Origin: Spisula solida
Lineage: Eukaryota; Mollusca; Bivalvia; Venerida; Mactridae
Assembly (NCBI GenBank): GCA_947247005.1
Contig: OX365950.1
Location: forward strand, 10,428,720-10,492,719
DNA: 64,000 bases
Reading direction: 5' to 3'
The notes beneath the pieces are model-generated. The model worked only from the letters and a program-made list of their open reading frames with translations, was not told where the DNA came from and did not search any database. A program made the position numbers and the translations under genes. This document shows positions 23,717 to 36,129 of the stretch, piece after piece; positions within the stretch are counted from its first letter, which is position 1, and each line of letters starts with the position of its first letter.

Positions 23717-25524
23717 CGATTCTAACATGATTTAAACACGGAATAATAAAAAAAACAGTGTTATTTTGCGAGATCTATGTTGCTTAGGTTTCTTGTTTAC
23801 GGCTGTTACGATTAATGTGGGACTGGTGTCCACATGTGGTTGTCGAGAAGGAAATACATTTTATGAATCGCATTGGATATTTAGCTACATGTGTACTAGA
23901 CTGTCATACAGACAGTGGCACTACTTGACTTCCACGGTACGTTTACAATACATTTGCTTTAACATGAAGCCAGTATGTAAACAATACAGATCTGTTCTCG
24001 TAGCTGATAAAGACACGATACTAATCTTCAACGGTGAAACATGTATATCATTTTTGATTAAATTACCAAATCGAAATTCTTCGGCTAATCAGTTAATCAG
24101 CAAAACTATATCAGACTATTAATACCACTGTTTGTTTACATATAATGCGTGTCTTGAGAGCAAAATTAGTCATGTGTTCGTGCATTATCGTATACAAGGG
24201 ATGTTCAGAAATAACGTAGGCTTTTGTTCTGGAGATCGCATTGGTTATATCACTGAAATCATTCATAACCATCATAATAAGGAATCTTTATATGATCAGT
24301 GCACCAAATTTAACAAGCCTGTCAAAAGTCATAGCAGTCACGACCATGTACCCGGGGGCGCAACGATAAGGACGCCAGAGACGTCGCCATCTCGATGTCG
24401 ATGAAATAACCCCCAACGATGACCTCACTAAGTCTGAAATATTCCACTTGACACCCAATACACTACTCAGAGACGTTTTTATACTAATTGCGATCATAAC
24501 GTGTGATAATTGTGGTGGTAGCCTGCTGAATATTATACATTTATCTTCTATTTCTTTCTAGACAGCACATTAGGCATTGACGTCAACGCTGCTACTACGT
24601 GTCTTCTAACTTGACCTTCATTCTCTTTCATCGATTAAGTATTTTAGAACATTTTATGATACCAAAGTACGACTCTTCCTATGCCTATCATATATATATT
24701 TTTATATACCTTAGTGGGCTTTTCTACGAAACCCTTGCATGGTTTTATGACTTATAGGTCAGTAGAATAGTTGAACGCTGAAGACAAATTGTGATGTTAT
24801 CAAATTCTTCGGTTTCCTACTCCCCAAGGGTCCCAGAACACCAGAAAACAAGTCCCAAATGATAACTATTGGGGAAACTTTTTGACGACATTTTGAAGTT
24901 TTGCATAATAACGCGTCTAAAGTAATATTTGGGGATTTTTTTTAAAAATCAAAATGTGGCACAAAGTGTTTCATGTAGGGTATCAAACTGACCAGATAAA
25001 AGCAGTGAACTCAATTCAAGTAGAAATATTTATTTATAAGCAATACAGAAAGATACAGGCACAAAAGTAGTCCAGTCAAATTACATCAAAGGTAAAACCA
25101 ATTCCAATGGAAACTTTTTTGTGTTTAACAGAAATGTAACCATACGCTGATCAACAGATAAAACATCCTCCAAAATATGAGGAACAGGTCTTAAATCCAA
25201 GATGGCGTCCAAGGTGGCCGCCAGGAATTGCATTATATTTATACCAGATTTATATAGCGCCCTTTTCATGCCAACGCTTGTTCTTGAAAAGGCCCTTCAC
25301 ATTGAGTGTTACAGCCACTAGGGCACAGGTGCGTCAGATAGAGCATGATCTAACCAGAGGGACATACTTAGAAAAGCCCCCGAAGTTAGAGAGAGACATC
25401 AGATACAGGCAGGTCCAGCGCTGAAGAAGTGCGTCTAGCTCTTGCTTAGTTCTTTAATGTGCACGGTGTATAGAACACAGCTTACTGGCCCCTTTCACCA
25501 GATACTTAGCAGTCCATAGGTATA
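23717..25524. other. No confident gene; partial copy of a module seen near 9430
   Basis: The stretch 23836-24000 resembles 9432-9525 (shared GAAATACATTTTATGA and CGCATTGGAT). Frames at 23766-24122, 24132-24404 and 24288-24497 overlap on both strands and have no recognised domain. 24660-25524 is unremarkable. Confidence 0.4.
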
Positions 25525-26100
25525 GTTGGAACTGTCTTCCTAGGTACTGAGGGGACTCACCGATGCATGGAACAGTCCTCCTAGGTTTTATGGGACTTGG
25601 CAATGTCGGGAATAGTCATCCAAAGTATTATGGGGAACTCATCAGTGCAGGGATTAGTCAACGGTTGACTCGAATACGTTGGGAATAGCGATCATAGACA
25701 CTTTTTGTACTCACCAGTGTTTGAAACAGTCATTATATGTGTCATTAGAGATACACCAGTGTTGGGACCAGTGCTTAGAGCTGCCGTCCAACGGACAATG
25801 GATAATTCAGAACTGTTGCTTACAAACATTCAATGCTATAATGATAATAACGACTTATATAGCATATTTGGTTCTAGTGCAATTTTTAAGTACATGTATA
25901 ACCATTTTCAATATGGTCCACAATATGACTCTAACCTTTATGGGTGCTCAATGGGAATTCACTAGTGTTGGTTCAGCCATGTTAGACCTTATGTGGTGCT
26001 CACCTATGTACGGAACAGTCATCGTAGGCCCTATGTGGAATCAACAGTATAGAAATAGACATCTTAGGTACTACGAGTCACTTATGTCCCAAGCATGCAT
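25525..26100. repeat. Decayed minisatellite, about 41-bp unit
   Basis: Diverged repeats of a unit like GGAACAGTCATCCTAGG followed by TACTATGGGGACTCACCAGTG. Recognisable unit starts lie near 25530, 25571, 25610, 25681, 25722, 25765, 25975, 26012 and 26053. A less repetitive stretch (25800-25965) lies between. The 162-codon frame at 25679-26167 follows from the repeats and is not a recognised protein. Confidence 0.7.
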
Positions 26101-27159
26101 ACAAACACAAAGTACTAAATATGATTATACTCTAAACAACACAGCAAGAATTTCATTTAACCCATAGAAAATTGGCTTTAAAAATAAGAATACTTTGTGG
26201 AAATATCATTGCTTGGTTATTTCGTATTTTGACCTTGAACGACATTGACCCTTAACTGGTTAGTGGTGCTGGATCAAGGTACACTATAATTATCATAAGT
26301 ACTACATATACATATACACTACATATAAAAGCAATAGTACCATGAACTGCACACGTTGGTATTGTATCTATACCATAAAACTGGTTGCCTCCATCAAATG
26401 TCGCATTATCACAAATCCATTGTGTGACACAATAATCTCTGGTCTTATAAATGCGTAGTAATGACGTCAGTATTTTTTGTCATTTTTTAAATTTTCTTTT
26501 GCCCTGCAATCACTATGTATTGCATGTACATTGATATTTATAATGGGTTTGAGTTTCTGACATCTTTCCGGTCAATTTGATATGCTACATGTCATACATC
26601 ATGAAAACGTTATCATTGTCAACAATTTCAGAAAACTTCTCGTTGACGCCATATTATGCAAAACTTAAACATATTGTCAAAAAATTGAGCATTGAGAATA
26701 CAAAATTGAAGAGTTTGATAACATCAGGATTTTTCCCCAGGTCAGTCCAATTTGGTGTTATTCTACTGGCCTATTAATGGCGTCCCGACGCACGTTATTG
26801 AATGTAGAACCTATGCCCTTTTAATTTGTTTACCTCTATACATACCGTTCAAAAGACATCAAAACTTCCGTGTACATAGTATCGACAGGTGGAGTTTTAA
26901 ACAGAAAGTGTTACTAGTACATGCACTTGAAATGATGATATCAGTCGTGAAAGTAATGACACAAAGTTGGATAAAAGCGGTTGCCCCGGGCATGTGTAAC
27001 CATGGTTATTAAAATGGCCGGCTTACGTTTAATATCTATAACGATATTTTGAAAAACATTTAAATAATATGGACAGATAATTATGAATCGTTTAACAACA
27101 AAAGTACACGTTATTTCTGAGCATCCTTCGTAAATGTATTGGATGTTTGAATTATTCTA
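26101..27159. other. No recognisable gene
   Basis: AT-rich, with short ORFs only and no clear repeat structure. Confidence 0.45.
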
Positions 27160-30000
27160 AATTGACAAATGTATTGCTTTCTCGATCACGCGTTCGTTCT
27201 GTGAGTTCTTCGAGTTACAAGAGGATTATTTATGAGTATGTAATTCATTTACATGTACTGTTGGTTCTTTTGATAATTATTTATGTAGTTTTCAGATAGT
27301 TTACCTTTAAATTCACTTGTTCGATAATCTGACCTTTTCCCATAAGCAAGCTTCGTCATAGGCGAATGTGAAAACTTTAATGGTGCATTATATCATCGTG
27401 ACGTTGTCGACATACATTATTGCGGACATCATGGTGTATACGCTGATATTGTATACGCGCGTTTTCCTGGCTGGATTAAACTTCATAGAGTGTTTGTCCA
27501 ATCAAGGAAATTGATATCAGCTACAGAGGAGACAATTAATTTCAATAAAACTACTGTCGACCGCATAGATGGAAAGACAACACAGTAGAAATATATTGTC
27601 TATGAATACTATTCTAATCACGTAATGTGTGCTACTCTAATGAATTATGCATCAATTAAGTAGTAAGACTTTAAACGACCGTTCAGAAAAAATAGGAGAA
27701 ATGGATTCCTTAAATGGATCAGAGACATGTAATATGAACTATATAATATGCTCAAGCACAGTAAACATATACATTGGATAACAATATCGATGAATGTAAT
27801 TGAACTAAATTATACATTTAGGAATGTACGTGCATTCATTCATCGTTCATTATCAAATATCGTCGTATTTGGATATATACCAATTCTCAAAACTGATTAA
27901 AAGTCAAATGCTGGTATGAACATATCATTCCGTATGTCGATGTAGATGTAAAGTGCCTTGCCGCAACGTATTTAAAATTGCATGATCATGTCGTTGTTGT
28001 TATACGGTTTTGGCCCATGAAGCATCAAGTTCTGAAATGCTGCTGCATGTTGTCGCGTAAAATGTGGGTATCCATGATTCATTCTGGTTTACCCAATGTG
28101 CTAGCGAATTGTGTTCAGATAGAGTGCTACTTCCACACCTGGCATATATGTGCCAAGCTTCGGTTCCTGGTTTTGGTAGGTCACGATAATGTTCATCATT
28201 ATCTATTTTGGTCATCTTTAAGCGTACATGTCTAGCTTAATTAAACAGGAACTGTGTAGTTTGTACACTTAACCGATTTAAAAACGCAACAGTGGGTTTT
28301 TCATTAATTTTAGTCAGTTAAGGAGCTTCAATTCTATTGAAATTTTACATGTAATGAAATCAATACATGAAGGCATAGATGTGCAAATTTCATTGTAATC
28401 AAGGTTTAGATGGTTACAAAACCAAACCACGAAATGTATTGATCGACAATGTCAAGTTCGCAAAATTAAAAGTGTATTCATAAGCTGCAACCTGCTATTA
28501 AAATCAGGCGTCTTTGCCTCATTGGCGGGAAAATACAGTGTTGTAGGATGTTGTTCAACACATTTATGAGGAAAACACGTATCAATCCAAACGTTCAGAA
28601 GTTTCTGCCTGATGATGCACGTCTTGACGGCCATTTGTGTCTGCCTTCAAATTTCGTTTCACGAGTAAAATTGCAATGACCTAAACAGCCTCAACATGAG
28701 CTGTCAGCAAGTTTTGCCCATCTAGCATAGGCTGCATTGTGTTCAATGGTTAAGAATGTACATTTCTTATGTCTATGGCATCTCGAACCCGTAACCGGAA
28801 GTGGATAATGGAATATGTCAAGATAAATAAGAAGACAGACAAAATGAAGCGATTTTCAACATGGGTCATAATAAACATTAATCAAAATGTTACGGAATGT
28901 ATATTTTAGCAAAATTACTTAATCGTATGCATCATTGCCTTCAAATTGTAGGTATAACACAAAATATTATTGACCGGAAGTGGCGTCTTTAAAAAAACAT
29001 TCGTTTGGTGCCATCATATTTACGCGCTTGTATCGTCGGCATACCTAACGCAGACAACCGTAGGTGTAAACTGCCTCTTGAAAACACTATGCAAGTCTAA
29101 ATATCGTCGACAGACGACAGTTAATCTACTTTGTCATGATAAAACGTCACATAACTGCTTAAAGCAAGTCGATTGCGCCAGGATGTTATGTATCCTATGA
29201 GCGTGGCACCGTATACAACGCACTTCAAAATTTAATTTTATGTTTTTTTGTTGGAATGTCGTTTCACTATAAATTGTCGATCAAATCGTCACGCCCAGTG
29301 GTTTTGCTCACGCGTCACGTGTAAATAATATAAAATGACGCCACTGTGACGTAATGGGCGTAATTGAAATATTTTTTCGTAGACAATCGTACCAGGCATA
29401 AGACTAGCGTCCCATTCATTGGTTTATACTTCAATAAAATTTAAATAATAATTACTACAAAAAATACTGACCCCCAAAATAGTTGCGTTTCTAAATCGGT
29501 TAAGTGTATATCATACATGTTTGAATAACGTGTAAAGTGAACATTAAGTGGAAAGTGAAATACCAGATAAGCATGTGCGTGAATAAACGATTAACCATTT
29601 TGCGACAATGTGAACATTCAAGGGTAAAGGAAAAATATGACAATAATTTAAAAACAAACACTTAAGATACTGACAGGGACACGTCAACGAGATAAGTGAA
29701 ACACTTTCAAATCAACAATTATAAAATTGGGATTGTCTAAATTTTGACGCTCAGCATATATGCTTTCATCATACTCAAGACGAAATGAAAATAAATAACG
29801 CAACAAATAATGAATTGTAGATGTTACTTCGTCATAACAAGTATTACCAGACAGTTATTACAAATAAATATACAACATCATCTATAATTTTCCTATACGG
29901 ATAGATATACATTTCATAGTGGCATTAACTGTCTTCTAAGCTTAATATTATAGAACACGTAAATGAGATAAACTAGCATACAAACATGTTGTTAAAGTCT
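27160..30000. repeat. Segmental duplication, copy B, first part
   Basis: 27160-28225 matches 9540-10560 (shared GTTTGTCCAATCA, ATAAAACTACTGTCGACCG, ACTATTCTAATCACGTAA). 29720-30000 matches 10740-10960 (AAATAACGCA..CAAATAATG, GAGATAAACTA). The two are separated by the TIR element at 28264-29508. Homology to A resumes at 36130 after further insertions. Confidence 0.65.
28264..29510. mobile_element. DNA transposon with TA-flanked 25-bp TIRs
   Basis: CACTTAACCGATTTA followed by AAAACGCAAC begins at 28266, and its reverse complement ends at 29506 with one mismatch. TA dinucleotides flank both ends, as for Tc1/mariner-type insertion. The interior has frames at 28452-28634 (minus) and 28970-29200 (plus) with no recognised transposase motif, so it is probably non-autonomous. 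A patch at 29310-29360 holds CACGTG and TGACGTAA sites. Confidence 0.75.
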
Positions 30001-31284
30001 GGTTTACTGTATGTAGTAATCCGACAATTATTAGGGGATTTATCCCCGGCCGCTGTAATTAACGATTACATGCGAAAAACACGTGTCACTGATTGTTGTT
30101 GCATTGGCTATGGTCTATTTTATTTTGACAGACCGGATGCAGAATAATGATTCGGTAGACTGAATTTCACGTCCCACATCCGGTAGAGGCAAGTTGTTGC
30201 TCAAGATTTGAGAACCAATCTTGTTTAATTTATTTTTTTCCAATATGAAATATAAATACAGTTCCACTCTTTTAATAACGTTTCGGCATATACGCCTGAA
30301 TCAAACATTATTGAAAAAAATACATATCTTATTCAATCCAACGTACAAAAACAATACGGCGACGTCGGAAATGACGTCACATCATTTAACGCGACGTCAT
30401 CGCACGTTAACGCGACGTCATCGTACGGCATAGCGCGCCAACTTGTGAATATGTTGAATTGATATATAAATAGCAATATAAAAGACGAGTGTAAAACTTT
30501 GATAGCTATTTATAGGGCATATCAGTGCAACCCGTCTCCTAGATCGGAAAACACTCTTTTCGAAGTATTTGTTCGCCTGGTCTCCTATGTGGTGCTGTCT
30601 GGCAGTCAGAGGCTAGATCTATAGTGTATGTTGGGCATTTACAAATTCCTTAGTCATTTTTTTGCTCGATCAGATTATCCAAAAACATGATGGGAAATCC
30701 CCGCTGGATATAGTGCATTTGTTCATATTATATCTGGATGAAACCTAACGACTGGTATACTGTTTGTAGTAATCTGACAATTATTAGGGGATTTATTCCC
30801 CGTCGCGCAGCGGCCGGAACAATCCCCATTAACGATAACATGCAAAAAACACGTGATTGTTGTAGTTGCATTGGCTATGGCCATTTTTTTGACAGACCGG
30901 ATGCAGAATAATGATTCGGTAGACTGAATTTCACGTCCCACTTCCGGTAGAGGCAAGTTGTTGCTCAAGATTTGAGAACTAATCTTGTTTAATTTGTTTT
31001 CCAATATGAAATATAAATACAGTTCCACTCTTCCATATCTTATTTAATAAAACGTACAAAAACAATATGGCGACGTCGGAAATGACGTCACATCGGCCCG
31101 TTAACTTGTGAATATGTTGAATTGAAATATAAATAGCAAATACAAGACGAGTGTAAAACTGTAATAACTATTTATTGGGCATATCTGTGCAACCCGTCTC
31201 CTAGATCGGAAACACTATTTTCTAAGTATTTGTTCGCCTGGTTTCCTATGTGGTGCTGTCTGGTAGCCAGAGGCTAGATCTATA
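30001..31284. repeat. Direct tandem duplication, about 750-bp period
   Basis: Copy 1 (30001-30625) and copy 2 (30755-31284) share GACAATTATTAGGGGATTTA, CAGACCGGATGCAGAATAAT and CAACCCGTCTCCTAGATCGG in the same order. Copy 1 holds an extra block with two 21-bp units TTAACGCGACGTCATCG (30386-30428). Both copies have AATGACGTCACATC (CRE-type TGACGTCA at 30372 and near 31084). No protein is recognised in either copy. Confidence 0.85.
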
Positions 31285-31289
31285 TTCTA

Positions 31290-31640
31290 TTAAGTGTAAA
31301 AAACAAAGGGTCATAACTCCCTTAAATTTAATCCTACCAACATGATTGTGTCGAGGACATGCACAACTAGACTTGAAATCCAAACATTGGTAACATAGAA
31401 ATAGCGCGGATAAAATGTGTAAGTGTAAAGAAACAAAGGGCCATAACTTCCTTAAAATCCGACCGAAGTGTGGCGAAGATATGTACAACTAGACTTAGTT
31501 CTGATCAGTCATGCAAAGTTTCGATGAAATCCGACCAATGGTTACAGAGAAATATGGCGGACAAAATTTGCACGGACCAACCAACCTAAAGCATGACTCC
31601 AATATACATGTACTAGCCCCAATATACTATGTATCTGGGG
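31290..31640. repeat. Dispersed repeat of the 'AAAGGGCCATAACT' type
   Basis: Two related units (31296 and 31431) start AAACAAAGGGTCATAACTCC and AAACAAAGGGCCATAACTTC. They continue with ACAACTAGACTT and ATCCGACCAATGGTTACAGA. This kind of sequence is widespread in molluscan genomes (general knowledge). The minus frame at 31246-31488 is a by-product. Confidence 0.7.
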
Positions 31641-31836
31641 GTATAATTACTTAATAGTTTTCCGTACTTTAACCGGAATTCTCTGATTAACATTATTCTA
31701 TTTAAAAGTTATATCTCATTGGGTATTTTGTATGTTTGTCATTTAATAGCAGTTCATAAAATATCATCTTACCATCAAATGTTTGTTAATTTTCTGTTTG
31801 TTAAGTTTCAAGCGAGCTCATTCTCGATATCGATAT

Positions 31837-32332
31837 TACAGGATAAAACCCGTTTTCCAGACTCTAGAATTTCACGGTCAGGGGGCCGTCAATAGGCAGC
31901 ATATAGCCGGAGTGTAGAAAGAATTCTTTTTTCAACGTTTAAACACGAAAAAGCGCATGAAAATTTTATTATTAATTGAACATCTTTGTAATAAAGATTT
32001 ACCATTAAATATTCTACAAAATGCTTTATTATTTAAAATATTGTATTTTATTCCTTACTGCTGCTCCGAAACTTGGCAACGATGGCGAGAAAATATACAA
32101 ATTTTTCAATTAAACATATTATTTATGGTCGTAAAATAGTGTTTCCATTGTCATTATTGTGTTCAAGTAAGACTTTTCACACATTCTTTCCTTTTGGTAA
32201 AAATAATAGAGATTATTGTACCTGGTTGCTCTATTCGTTAAATGTAGCGGCCCCCCTCACGTATATTGGAAATATCTTGCAAATTGTCGCTCAATTATTT
32301 CCGTTAATCCGGAAAACAGGTTTTATCCTGTA
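31837..32332. mobile_element. TA-flanked MITE, about 490 bp
   Basis: CAGGATAAAACCCGTTTTCC starts at 31839 and its inverse ends at 32330 with one mismatch over 20 bp. TA flanks both ends (31837-31838, 32331-32332). Overlapping ORFs inside (31957-32139, 32073-32333) are unrecognised; the second runs into the TIR. A 500-bp length fits a non-autonomous Tc1/mariner-like element. Confidence 0.75.
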
Positions 32333-35300
32333 ATGACTAGTGTCGATTCGATGAATCTTATGGTTTGATGCTATAAACAAATTTTTTACTGCATCAATGT
32401 GAGAAATCAATTAAGTGCGCGTGTGCCAGAATATTGTGATTGGTTGATAAGGGAAAGACGGTTGAAATCGAGGTCATTATTGCGATGTAGCTACATGTGT
32501 TTTAAGTTTCATTGGGACATGATCCAGGGCTCGAAACTAACACTGGTCCGCTGGTCCGAAACCAGTGAAAATCCAGAAGGACCAGTGAAAATACTGGAGG
32601 ACCAGTAATTGTCCTATTTACAAATTGGGCGCTTTTGCCCTGTCGGACCAGTTAGTGTCTAGGCCGAGATGCAACCGACCCAGGACCTTTTGCTTACAGG
32701 GACAAATCTTTGCCGACTCAGCTAGGCGGCCACATGCAAATTAATTTGACGGGTACTGTATACACGGTTGCGGCTCAGGTTAAAAATGAAAAAGCTGCCA
32801 CGACCGGCACGAGACAGTAAGCTTGTCAAGCCGGCCGCAACACAAGTTTCTTCCCCATTAGTTATTAAATCACATCCGCAGTCATAAACAATGCTATCAA
32901 AGGCACATAAGTTACATAAAAATTATAATTGTTCAAGATTTTTGACAATCGTTACGAAATGATGCGGGTACGTTAGTGTACGTACAAATTCAAGGATAAA
33001 CTCATCATCGGAGGTTGATTTCGTTGTAGAACTATTTAAATTGTATGTAATAAAGACGACTTTCCTTGTTAAAACAAGTACACTTTTTGTACTTTGATGT
33101 GTAATCAGTGATTATCGGCTATTTTTAAAGTTGTTTTACTCATCAACAAACCAAACTAGTAAACGCTTGAAATCACGCGAAAAAACGACTTCCAGTGTGA
33201 CTATGACTACGGCCGCGGGCGACGATATTTAATGATTTTGTTAAAGGTGTTGCCTGTACATGTATTGATGTAATAGCGGACTATACGATGTCGTTCCGCT
33301 TAACGATAACACATAGCACGTGATTTGGTCAGAGTTCGACACTAATGGATTTGGAAATGTGTGTTAAAATCCTGCACTGAAAGAAAGATACTGAAAAATG
33401 GCTGCCAATAGAATAACAAAAAATTTTAAAATGCGATATTCGGCAGTTCATAAATTTTCTTTTATTTTTTAATGATGTTTAAAAATATTCCAAAAACTAG
33501 TGTAGGCCCCTGTCTAGAAAAGAAAAGATAATAATTAACAGTCTTCCATGGCTGCTGTGCAACCCGTCTTCTATATGGGACACACTCTTTTCTATAGTTC
33601 AGGAAACAAAAATGGCAGCCATTTTTTTGCCCGCTTCGGAAGGAAATTTTAACATTTTCAGTGCATAAACGATGCTATAATCTGTTATGGGACACATGAT
33701 TACTCTCGAGCGGGAATCGTTCATATGTGCGAAATATCAACCAATCTTAAGAAATATAATAAAAACGACACATCTTCCGGTTACTTGAAGTGAAGTTGAA
33801 GTTGACATGTTCCGGTTACTTCCCTTTGCAAACCGGTTACCTACCGTTGCAATACAATTAGTATAAAGTCCGTTTCGTGTCTTTTCGTATCCGGACCGGA
33901 CTGATAATTCCACATCGTAGTTGTAGGTTATTGTAAAGAAAGTAAAACGAATGCATTTTCGTAATTCCTCGCCGAGATGTAATAAAAAATCCCTCCAAAA
34001 TCGTCAACAAATGTAAAAATATTCGCGGGATAAAGGTCGCTAAAGCTAATTACATGTTGTTGTTGTTGTTATTGGATACAATAAAACCCGGAATTTTCCG
34101 TCTGAATATCTTTTATATTTTGACGATTTGCAACAGGATTAATTTAACAAGAAAAGGTGATTAAGATTAAAGATGTTTGATATTTAATCGTATATATGAT
34201 TAATTAAAATGAAAATAGCCTTTTCTCTTGAACAAAAGTACTGTCTGATATACTCATGCAACCCATTACTGTATAAAAAGGTAAAATATCAAATTAGGCA
34301 TATTTGAAATCAGTTGTTATGTGTTTATATCTAACTATGCATTTTTGAATAAGTTACCCCTGAATTAAGTAGAATGAATATAACAAATTGAAAAACGTGC
34401 ATTATCCACAGACAGATATATTTTCATTTTGATCGGGCTGAAAAATGTTCATTCGGACTGACAAACGATAGCAGGTTCGTATCGTCCTTCGTTACTTCGA
34501 ACCCAATATTTCGTATCAAACCACTATCGAGCGCTTTCTTGTGCAACGGACCGCTTCTGTAAGTCGCATAGACGTAGGAAAGCGCTCGGTAGCGCCTTTA
34601 AGTTACGGGCTCCAGGTTCGTGACTTCGTAAACGAACAATTTATTGTAAAGTTATGCATCATCAAAAAAATCGAGTACTAGATGAGCATGTTACAAATAA
34701 TGTAGGTCCGCTAAAAATATGCTGTGCATTAGTTCATATTAGGAAGCAACTAAAGGTTGCTTTATCAAGGATTTGGTGCAAAATGCAATTTTAACCACCC
34801 TCGATACCACCTACTGAGTATTTTTTTCTTTAAAAAAAGCGCCAAGTTTCCTTCCAACATGCTTTGTGAATTAAGTAATTCACACGTGATGGAACTGTAA
34901 CATCAACAAACTACAGCGTAAACATAAGTGAGGTATTTGGTTTGTTTTTCGATTCGTTTTCACATTTCAGACAGTTTAAGTAATAGTACATTTGTAGTGT
35001 TATAGATTTTTGATGTAAAAATACTAAATAACTACAAAATGCCAACGTTTTTTCAAGTTATTTTAGATGTCGGTATCCAACTAATTTGTGATTATACAAG
35101 CAATCCTCGAACCAATCATAATTACTCTCGTACGTCACTTCTGAACTTCGATGAGACAGGAATAGTGTCTTGAATCCCGTCGTACTATAGCGTTCTATAG
35201 TAGCGTAGTGATCTATGGGAACCAACCCAGAAACCGGATCTCCATACTTTTTCAGCTATTAGTGGGGCGAAACTTCGGCCGATCACGGAAAGACCCGAGT

Positions 35301-36129
35301 AGTTACGATTGCCGGGAAGACAATCGGTACGGTCCTAACGACATTTATAGTCTGCTGATTAAGGAAAAAGCCATTCTCAGTCGTCTCCGTGATTTTGTCA
35401 CCAGCAAACCTGGTGACAAAATCTCCTATGACGTTTGATATCATTTATGTACAGTTGCTGTGCATGAAGCACTGTTTAGTAACAACGGGCGTGTTTCCGT
35501 TAATATCGCAATGAAATCGAACTTGTTATGGAAAACCCTGATTATAATACAATTCCGTAAAAGTATTACTCATACCCCTATAAAACTAAATACTCTATTT
35601 TTGGGAAGCCTTTTGGGAATATTCGTATCGGTGGATGTCTACTTATAACGGTTCTTTGATGACAAGGATCACTTCGCGATGTTCAGAGGCCGTGTCAATC
35701 TAACGTCAGAAACGGGAAAGTTAAACACCTGTTGGAGGGGTAAACTCAACTTGAAGTATACTACTATAGTAATTACGGACCCATGCGAAATTATAGTGGA
35801 TACATTATATAACATCACTACTGAACATCTTAAAATGGTAAATGTGTGTGCTTGCGTGACTTTATGGCTCCAAAACGATGATCAAATAGATAAAATGTGT
35901 CACGTTTGAGGAGCGAAAATGGCGTAACGTCACAATATTTTGACGTCGACTTGGGCCGACTCGCGTTACATGTACTTATTAAAACACTAATATTATGTAA
36001 ACCCTTCGTCGCAACAAGTTGAAATTGCGTATGATAATTAAGGAATGGTGTGTAATTTCCTGTAAGTTTTCATCAATATCAGTCCGCTAGTTTTCCAGCC
36101 ATATCGATTGTCCGGGTATTAAATGAACG
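32333..36129. other. No gene; unclassified insertion into copy B, with local hairpins
   Basis: 32525-32655 contains ATCCAGGGCTCGAAACTAAC and several GGACCAGT words, a repeat type seen in many invertebrate transcripts. A 15-bp imperfect stem lies at 34524-34538/34578-34592 (CGAGCGCTTTC core). A 14-bp perfect stem lies at 35391-35404/35410-35423 (GATTTTGTCACCAG). A (GTT)n run is near 34054. The frames at 35208-35438 and 35679-35909 have no recognised domain. Confidence 0.45.

Noticed and set aside
24288..24497. Minus-strand peptide with MVVTAMTFDRL, resembling a GPCR TM3 end
   Set aside because: The preceding sequence is Arg/Trp-rich and not a membrane segment, and no other receptor motif is nearby.
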